From assembly GCA_946886475.1 (NCBI GenBank), contig CAMPIQ010000052.1, positions 1-22,099 of the forward strand: a stretch of 22,099 nt of DNA. The letters are read 5' to 3'. Made by a program: the position numbers and the translations under genes. Shown piece after piece: positions 17,184-22,099 of this stretch. The notes under the pieces are model-generated. The model did not search any database. It was not told the DNA's origin and saw nothing but the letters and a program-made list of their open reading frames with translations. The first letter of the stretch is position 1. Every line of letters starts with the position of its first letter. This stretch comes from an uncultured Chitinophagales bacterium. GTDB lineage: Bacteria > Bacteroidota > Bacteroidia > Chitinophagales > Chitinophagaceae.

Positions 17184-20042
17184 ATGAACAGAAGATATTA
17201 CAAGCAGATCATTTTATCCTGTATTTTATTTTTTGTGACAGGGTCATTGCATGCAGTTGACTTCATCATAACTGAAGACGGTATCATACTCCGCCCTGAC
17301 TCAGTTTATTCCGGAAGTATTAAAGAAGTTCATATAAATGTGATAAGCCCTGCCATCATAAGGGTAACGGCTGTGCCCTATGGTGCGCAATTGAAGCAGG
17401 AGAGTCTTATGATAACCAACCGTTCCTTTCCAGGCGTTACATGGAATGTTCGGGAGCTGAATGGTAAGGTGTGGCTGGTAACTTCAAAACTTTCTGTGGT
17501 TGCCAGTCTGGAAAATGCCAGTATACTTTTTCTTGATGAACATGACCGGATCTTATTGTCGGAAAAACCTTTCAGCCGGAAATTAACCCCGCAGGTTTTT
17601 GAGGGCCAGCCCTTATTCAATGTTCAACAGACTTTTGAAACCCTGCCCGATGATGCATGGTATGGGTTGGGACAACACCAGGATGGCCTGATGAATTACA
17701 AAACCTACCAGGTGCAGTTATTTCAAAATAATACTGAAGTAGCGGTTCCATTCCTGATTTCCAAAAAAAATTATGGCATTCTCTGGGATAATTATTCGCT
17801 TACATATGTTGGCGATACCAGGCCATACAGGTCATTGAGCGCATTGAAGCTTTATTCAAAAAATGATGAAGCCGGATGGTTAACTGCCAGTTATAGTAAT
17901 GACAGGGATAATGCGGACGGTGTAACAGTACAAAGAGCAGAATCAGATATCAGTTTTGAATTTCTCAATGATTCCAGATTATACCTTCCTAAAGAATTCA
18001 GGCCGGAAAATGGTATAGCCACCTGGGAAGGAAGTTTCGCATCTTCAATAACGGGCATACATAAATTGCGATTCACCTATGCCGGTTATGTAAAGGTCTG
18101 GATCAACAATAAACTTATGCTTGACCGCTGGAGGCAATCCTGGAATCCTGGTTCTGCCATTCTGGATATTGATATGAAAAAGGATGAAAAGAATTCGATT
18201 AAGATCGAATGGATACCCTATGGCGGTGAATCCTATCTTTCTTTAAAATATTTGCCACCTCTAAGTGAGGAAGAGACCAATAGTTTTAGTTTTTCATCTG
18301 AAGCAGGAGAGCAGCTTGATTATTATTTTATTCATGGAAATAATATGGATAGTGTTATCTCCGGGTACAGGAAGCTTACGGGCAGGGCGGTGATGCTTCC
18401 CAGGTGGGCGTTTGGAAAATGGCAAAGCCGCGAACGGTATAAAACACAAAAAGAATTACTTGACGTGGCAGCTGAATTCAGACAAAGAAGGATCCCCCTG
18501 GATAATATTGTACAGGACTGGAGTTATTGGAAAGAGGCAGCGTGGGGAAGCCAGGAATTTGATGAAACAAGATTTCCCGGTCCGGACAGTATGATCGGTG
18601 TTCTTCATGATAAACATAAGATGCATTTCATGATCTCTGTATGGCCAAAATTTTACGAGGCCATACCGGCTTATAATGAATTCAAAAACAAAGGATGGTT
18701 ATACATGCGCAATATAGCAGACAGGCAAAAGGACTGGATAGCGCAGGGATACGTTTCAACATTTTATGATGCTTTCAATGAAGATGCTCAAAAAGGATTC
18801 TGGGATCTTCTCCGTAAAAATTTATACTCGAAAGGTGTTGATGCCTGGTGGATGGATGCCAGTGAGCCGGATATTCTATCCAATGTATCTCCCCAAAAAA
18901 GGAAGGAACAAATGTCGCCCACCGCATTAGGCCCGGCTGCGCAATTTTTAAATGCTTATCCTTTACAAAATGCAAAAGGAATTTATGAAGGACAAAGACA
19001 AACCAATCCGGATGAACGCGTTTTTATTCTGACACGCTCCGCTTATGGAGGTCTTCAACGGTATGCTTCGGTAACATGGAGCGGGGATATTGCTTCACGG
19101 TGGCATGATATGAAAGCGCAATTGTCCGCGGGTGTAAATTTTTCCATGTCAGGCCTTCCTTACTGGACCATGGATATTGGTGGCTTTGCCGTTGAATCCA
19201 GATTTGAAAAACCTGATGCTGAAGCCTTGGAAGAATGGAGGGAATTACAAACCAGGTGGTACCAGTTTGGCGCATTCGTGCCGCTGTTCCGTGTACATGG
19301 ACAATTTCCATTTCGCGAGATCTATAACATTGCACCAGCCGATCATGAAGCATATAAAAGCATGTTGTATTACAACAGGCTGCGGTATAGATTTTTACCT
19401 TATATATATTCACTGGCAGGTCATGCCTTTCATCAGGATGGTACTTTAATGAGAGGCCTGGTAATGGATTTTCCCAATGATAAAAATGTAACCGGTATTA
19501 ATGATGCATATATGTTTGGTCCTTCTTTGCTGGTAAATCCGGTTTTTGAATACAGGCAGCGGTCAAGAACGGTTTACCTGCCGTATGGTACGGGCTGGTA
19601 TAACCTTTATACGGGAAAATATGTTGAAGGAGGAGACACCATTATTGCACAGGCTGAGTATGAAAGAATGCCGGTATTTGTAAAGGCGGGATCCATTCTC
19701 CCTACCGGTCCTGAATTGCAATACACGGATGAGAAACCTGCGGATGAAATTACACTCCATGTTTACACAGGAGCAGATGGTTCGTTTTCATTGTATGAAG
19801 ATGAAGGAACAAATTATAATTACGAAAAAGGTGCATTTTCAATTATACCGGTTCAATATCATGAGTCAACATCCACGCTTACCATTGGCAACAGGCAGGG
19901 ATCATTTAAAGGGATGCTGAAGAAAAGAAAATTTCATATCGTATGGATCGGAAAAAATAAACCATATGGTATGGACAGCAAAACAAACGTTGATGCAACC
20001 ATCAACTATACGGGTAAGGCCATAACAGTAAAAAAGAGTTGA
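17184..20042 (+). CDS. GH31 alpha-glycosidase with PA14 insert, alpha-xylosidase-like
   Basis: A 952-residue exported glycoside hydrolase. I use the ATG at 17184, with AGGA nine bases before it; a TTG two codons earlier (17178) is also in frame. The signal peptide ends near Ser-Leu-His-Ala. An N-terminal GH31 beta-sandwich (about 25-255) contains DDAWYGLGQHQDG. A PA14-type insert (about 258-360) includes FEFLNDSRLYLP, YAGYVKVWINNKLMLDRWRQSW and LKYLPP. The barrel follows (about 375-730), with the nucleophile Asp558 in DAWWMDASEPD and the acid/base Asp635 in VTWSGDIASRW, then C-terminal beta domains. The PA14 placement and the barrel motifs resemble the Cellvibrio japonicus and Bacteroides ovatus alpha-xylosidases that act on xyloglucan oligosaccharides. 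In a mannan locus this is unexpected; alpha-glucosidase or alpha-galactosidase activity is possible. It lies 163 nt after the epimerase and 1 nt before the last gene. Confidence 0.9.
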   Translation: MNRRYYKQIILSCILFFVTGSLHAVDFIITEDGIILRPDSVYSGSIKEVHINVISPAIIRVTAVPYGAQLKQESLMITNRSFPGVTWNVRELNGKVWLVTSKLSVVASLENASILFLDEHDRILLSEKPFSRKLTPQVFEGQPLFNVQQTFETLPDDAWYGLGQHQDGLMNYKTYQVQLFQNNTEVAVPFLISKKNYGILWDNYSLTYVGDTRPYRSLSALKLYSKNDEAGWLTASYSNDRDNADGVTVQRAESDISFEFLNDSRLYLPKEFRPENGIATWEGSFASSITGIHKLRFTYAGYVKVWINNKLMLDRWRQSWNPGSAILDIDMKKDEKNSIKIEWIPYGGESYLSLKYLPPLSEEETNSFSFSSEAGEQLDYYFIHGNNMDSVISGYRKLTGRAVMLPRWAFGKWQSRERYKTQKELLDVAAEFRQRRIPLDNIVQDWSYWKEAAWGSQEFDETRFPGPDSMIGVLHDKHKMHFMISVWPKFYEAIPAYNEFKNKGWLYMRNIADRQKDWIAQGYVSTFYDAFNEDAQKGFWDLLRKNLYSKGVDAWWMDASEPDILSNVSPQKRKEQMSPTALGPAAQFLNAYPLQNAKGIYEGQRQTNPDERVFILTRSAYGGLQRYASVTWSGDIASRWHDMKAQLSAGVNFSMSGLPYWTMDIGGFAVESRFEKPDAEALEEWRELQTRWYQFGAFVPLFRVHGQFPFREIYNIAPADHEAYKSMLYYNRLRYRFLPYIYSLAGHAFHQDGTLMRGLVMDFPNDKNVTGINDAYMFGPSLLVNPVFEYRQRSRTVYLPYGTGWYNLYTGKYVEGGDTIIAQAEYERMPVFVKAGSILPTGPELQYTDEKPADEITLHVYTGADGSFSLYEDEGTNYNYEKGAFSIIPVQYHESTSTLTIGNRQGSFKGMLKKRKFHIVWIGKNKPYGMDSKTNVDATINYTGKAITVKKS

Positions 20043-20043
20043 T

Positions 20044-21765
20044 ATGAAAAATGTATGGGTCTGTCTGATCTTTATTGCTACGGTTATTTCTGCCTGTAAA
20101 AAAAACAGCGGAGGCGATCCCGGTCCAGCACCAAATCCACCAACACCCATACCAACACCTGTTGATCCTGCGGTGGCCGGCACCATTGGTTTTTTTCTTG
20201 ATAACTGGGAGCCCCGGAGTTTTGTAACACCATCATATGAAGAAGTGCCTGCTCCAGTGGGAGAACCGGGTGCATTTATCACGATAGATGCAGCCAGTAT
20301 CATCACTAAGATTCCCTTATCCATCTTCGGACAAAATGCAAATATCTGGATGACACAAATGGTAACGGAAGGATCATTGATGAATCACCTTACCAAACTC
20401 CAGCCACATATTATCCGCTTCCCCGGTGGAAGTCTGAGTGATAAATATTTTTGGAATGCAGATCCTGACCAGCCGCCTGCCGATGCGCCGGCTGTATTGT
20501 TAAATGCAAACGGACAGGAAGAACCCGCTGGGTATTGGTATGGGAAAAACAATGCGTCATGGACCCTCTCCGTCAATAATTATTACAATATGCTGCAACA
20601 AACAGGAAACACGGGTATGATCACTATCAATTATGGTTATGCGCGGTATGGAACAGGCGCTGATCCTGTGGCGCAGGCAGCACACATGGCGGCAAACTGG
20701 GTGCGGTTTGATAATGGAAGGACAAAATACTGGGAGATCGGAAATGAAAGCAATGGAACATGGGAAGCCGGGTACAGGATCGATAAGAATAATAATAAAG
20801 ATTTTCAACCCGAATTCATTACCGGTGCCTTGTATGGAAAACACTTCAGGGTCTTTTCCGATTCAATGAAGAAAGCCGCGCAGGAGATCAACAGGCAGAT
20901 TTATATAGGTGCTTACCTCCTGGAAAAACAGCCGGAAGGATGGCAAACGCAAACCGACCATACCTGGAATGCAGGTGTGTTGGGAGAAAGCAATAACAAG
21001 GCGGATTTTTATATCATTCATAGTTATTACACACCTTACCAGCAGAATTCAACAGCATCTGTTATTTTAAATACAGGCTCTGAAAATACAACCGCAATGA
21101 TGGGTTTTGTAAAAACCGCCATTACAAATGCAGGAGCAGCAATGAAACCCATAGCATTAACAGAATGGAATATTACTTCCATGGGTTCAAGGCAGCAGGT
21201 GTCTTTTATCAATGGTATGCATGCTGCTATTTTATTAGGTGAAAGCCTGAAGAATAAATATGGAGAAACCAGCCGCTGGGACCTCGCAAACGCATGGGAA
21301 AATGGAAACGACCATGGATTATTCAATATTGGAGATGAACCCGGAGGCGTGAGTAAATGGAATCCAAGACCAGCTTTTTATTACATGTATTATTTCAGGA
21401 AAATGATTGGGGACAGGTTATTAAGCACATCAGTGATTGGTGCGGATATAATGGCCTATGCTTCTTCTTTTTCATCAGGACATAAGGGCGTGATTCTGGT
21501 GAACAAGTCAACCAGTTCAAAGGTGGCTTCAATTATTTTACAGAATGCCACTGCAGGTAACCGGTTTTACTTTTATACACTAACAGGGGGAACAGATAAT
21601 GGTGAATTCTCAGGGAAGGTTTATGTAAATGGCAGAGGCCCGGCTGAACCATCCGGAGGACCCGCAAATGAATATGCAACCTTGAAACCGCGATCCTCAA
21701 CAACACAGAATGGAATAAGGGTGTCATTGCCGGCCCGGTCGGTTGTATACATGGTGATGGATTGA
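20044..21765 (+). CDS. Clan GH-A glycoside hydrolase lipoprotein, GH51/GH39-like, substrate unknown
   Basis: A 573-residue lipoprotein with lipobox Val-Ile-Ser-Ala-Cys (Cys18), then a Pro-rich linker (about 25-42, repeated P-x-P) that would lift the enzyme off the membrane. The catalytic domain (about 75-470) has an arabinofuranosidase-like opening, IFGQNANIWM then IIRFPGGSLSDKYFWN. The likely acid/base is Glu235 in YWEIGNESNGTWEAGYRID and the likely nucleophile is Glu374 in IALTEWNI, the expected order and context for clan GH-A. A C-terminal beta-sandwich (about 480-573) is typical of GH51, GH39 and GH30 enzymes. I cannot place it firmly in a known CAZy family. An alpha-L-arabinofuranosidase or an endo-acting hemicellulase would both fit. 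It begins one base after the GH31 stop (TGAT-ATG), so the two are translationally coupled and probably act on the same side-chain-bearing glycan. Confidence 0.75.
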   Translation: MKNVWVCLIFIATVISACKKNSGGDPGPAPNPPTPIPTPVDPAVAGTIGFFLDNWEPRSFVTPSYEEVPAPVGEPGAFITIDAASIITKIPLSIFGQNANIWMTQMVTEGSLMNHLTKLQPHIIRFPGGSLSDKYFWNADPDQPPADAPAVLLNANGQEEPAGYWYGKNNASWTLSVNNYYNMLQQTGNTGMITINYGYARYGTGADPVAQAAHMAANWVRFDNGRTKYWEIGNESNGTWEAGYRIDKNNNKDFQPEFITGALYGKHFRVFSDSMKKAAQEINRQIYIGAYLLEKQPEGWQTQTDHTWNAGVLGESNNKADFYIIHSYYTPYQQNSTASVILNTGSENTTAMMGFVKTAITNAGAAMKPIALTEWNITSMGSRQQVSFINGMHAAILLGESLKNKYGETSRWDLANAWENGNDHGLFNIGDEPGGVSKWNPRPAFYYMYYFRKMIGDRLLSTSVIGADIMAYASSFSSGHKGVILVNKSTSSKVASIILQNATAGNRFYFYTLTGGTDNGEFSGKVYVNGRGPAEPSGGPANEYATLKPRSSTTQNGIRVSLPARSVVYMVMD

Positions 21766-21782
21766 ACGGGAGCATGGCCGGG

Positions 21783-21803
21783 GGGAACAGGGAACAGGGA
21801 ACA
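21783..21803 (+). repeat. Three perfect 7-bp repeats (GGGAACA) at the start of the tandem array
   Basis: GGGAACA occurs three times in a row without change. Related, shorter versions (GAACA-GGGAACA) reappear at the matching place in the next units, near 21916 and 22037, so this short repeat belongs to the larger array. Confidence 0.85.
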
Positions 21804-21820
21804 TAGTAAGGAAGAAGTAG

Positions 21821-21890
21821 GGACATGCCAGAGAATGGCCTTTTGCATGTCATATAAACGTTATCGTTGTGGCCATTCGCCGGCATGTCC
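21821..21890. repeat. Imperfect hairpin of repeat unit 1
   Basis: GGACATGCC (21821-21829) pairs with GGCATGTCC (21882-21890). After a 3x3 internal loop, GAATGGCC (21833-21840) pairs with GGCCATTC (21871-21878), leaving a 30-base terminal loop. There is no T run after it, so it is not a standard intrinsic terminator, though it is the first strong structure after the final PUL gene. Confidence 0.85.
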
Positions 21891-21944
21891 GGTAGAACAG
21901 ACGAAAAAGAATATCGAACAGGGAACAGAGTAAGGAAGAAGTAG

Positions 21945-22012
21945 GGACATGCCAGAGAATGGCTTATGCATGTTATATCAAAGTTCTCGATGTAGCCATT
22001 CGCCGGCATGTC
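21945..22012. repeat. Imperfect hairpin of repeat unit 2
   Basis: Same design as unit 1: GGACATGCC (21945-21953) with GGCATGTCC ending at about 22012-22013, and GAATGGCT (21957-21964) with AGCCATTC (21994-22001). The innermost pair is T-A here but C-G in unit 1, so both sides changed together. The loop is 29 bases and differs at several places from unit 1. Confidence 0.82.
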
Positions 22013-22099
22013 CGGTAGAACAGATGAAAGAATATCGAACAGGCACAGGGAACATAGTAAGGAAGAAGTAGGGACATGCCATAGAATGGCCTTTTGCAT

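Larger units (their letters stand above)
21807..22099. repeat. Tandem array of ~125-bp hairpin-bearing units, cut by the window end
   Basis: This fills most of the 334-base stretch after the last gene (21766-22099), where I see no credible gene. Units begin with TAAGGAAGAAGTAGGGACATGCC at 21807, 21931 and 22058, giving lengths of 124 and 127 and a third partial copy of 42 bases. The first 33 bases and a 30-base block around the right arm are identical in the two complete units; the middle is diverged. Each complete unit holds an imperfect inverted repeat: GGACATGCC...GGCATGTCC outside and GAATGGCC...GGCCATTC inside. Similar intergenic hairpin repeats (REP or MITE-like) occur in many bacteria. 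No transposase lies nearby and I do not recognise the family. Confidence 0.9.

Noticed and set aside
21821..21890. Intrinsic terminator for the enzyme operon
   Set aside because: The stem is interrupted, the loop is 30 bases, and no T run follows on either strand; the same structure recurs in each unit.
21533..22099. Long open frame on the minus strand running through the tandem repeats to the window edge (188 codons)
   Set aside because: It overlaps the end of the GH-A gene in antisense, its translation simply repeats the array unit, and its composition is not protein-like (runs of Pro, Cys, Ser, Leu). It stays open because the units lack stops in that frame.
21807..22099. CRISPR array
   Set aside because: Units are about 125 bp, the conserved parts are hairpin arms longer than CRISPR repeats, the intervening sequences are related to each other rather than unique, and no cas genes are seen.

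Overview
The window reads as a polysaccharide utilisation locus (PUL) from a member of the Bacteroidota, plausibly a Chitinophagaceae-type soil or plant-associated organism. The support for that is a SusC/SusD pair, Bacteroidota-style lipoprotein signal peptides, weak Shine-Dalgarno sequences, a TAnnTTTG-type promoter element and moderate GC content. No rRNA, tRNA, transposase or CRISPR array was seen, so finer taxonomy is a guess.

Layout. Positions 96-1261 hold two small plus-strand genes of unclear relation to the PUL: a lipoprotein and a stand-alone GAF-domain protein. A minus-strand AraC-family regulator (1281-2165) is divergent from the PUL, across a 236-bp intergenic region that carries repeated TATCA motifs and a candidate promoter. 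The first PUL block (2402-10042) encodes outer-membrane capture and import: SusC porin, SusD lipoprotein, and two surface glycan-binding-type lipoproteins built of IPT/TIG domains with different C-terminal binding domains. A strong intrinsic terminator at 10130-10168 closes this block. The second block (10225-21765) encodes the catabolic machinery: a bimodular GH5-GH26 beta-mannanase, a sodium:solute symporter, a GH130 mannosylglucose phosphorylase, a cellobiose/mannobiose 2-epimerase, a GH31 enzyme with a PA14 insert, and a clan GH-A glycoside hydrolase lipoprotein.

How the genes work together (inference from families). Beta-mannan is bound at the surface and taken in through SusCD. The GH5-GH26 enzyme cuts the backbone to short manno-oligosaccharides, and the symporter brings disaccharide into the cytoplasm. 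There the 2-epimerase converts Man-beta-1,4-Man to Man-beta-1,4-Glc, and the GH130 enzyme phosphorolyses it to mannose 1-phosphate and glucose. This is the pathway described in Bacteroides fragilis. The GH31 enzyme, which looks most like PA14-bearing alpha-xylosidases, and the last GH-A lipoprotein suggest that the real substrate is decorated or mixed (mannan plus xyloglucan or arabinosyl side chains). No alpha-galactosidase, GH2/GH3 beta-mannosidase or acetyl esterase is present in the window.

The last 334 bases (21766-22099) contain no credible gene. They hold a tandem array of ~125-bp units, each with a long imperfect hairpin whose arms are conserved while the loop diverges. At one stem position the two complete units differ by a compensatory change. 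The array runs off the end of the window.
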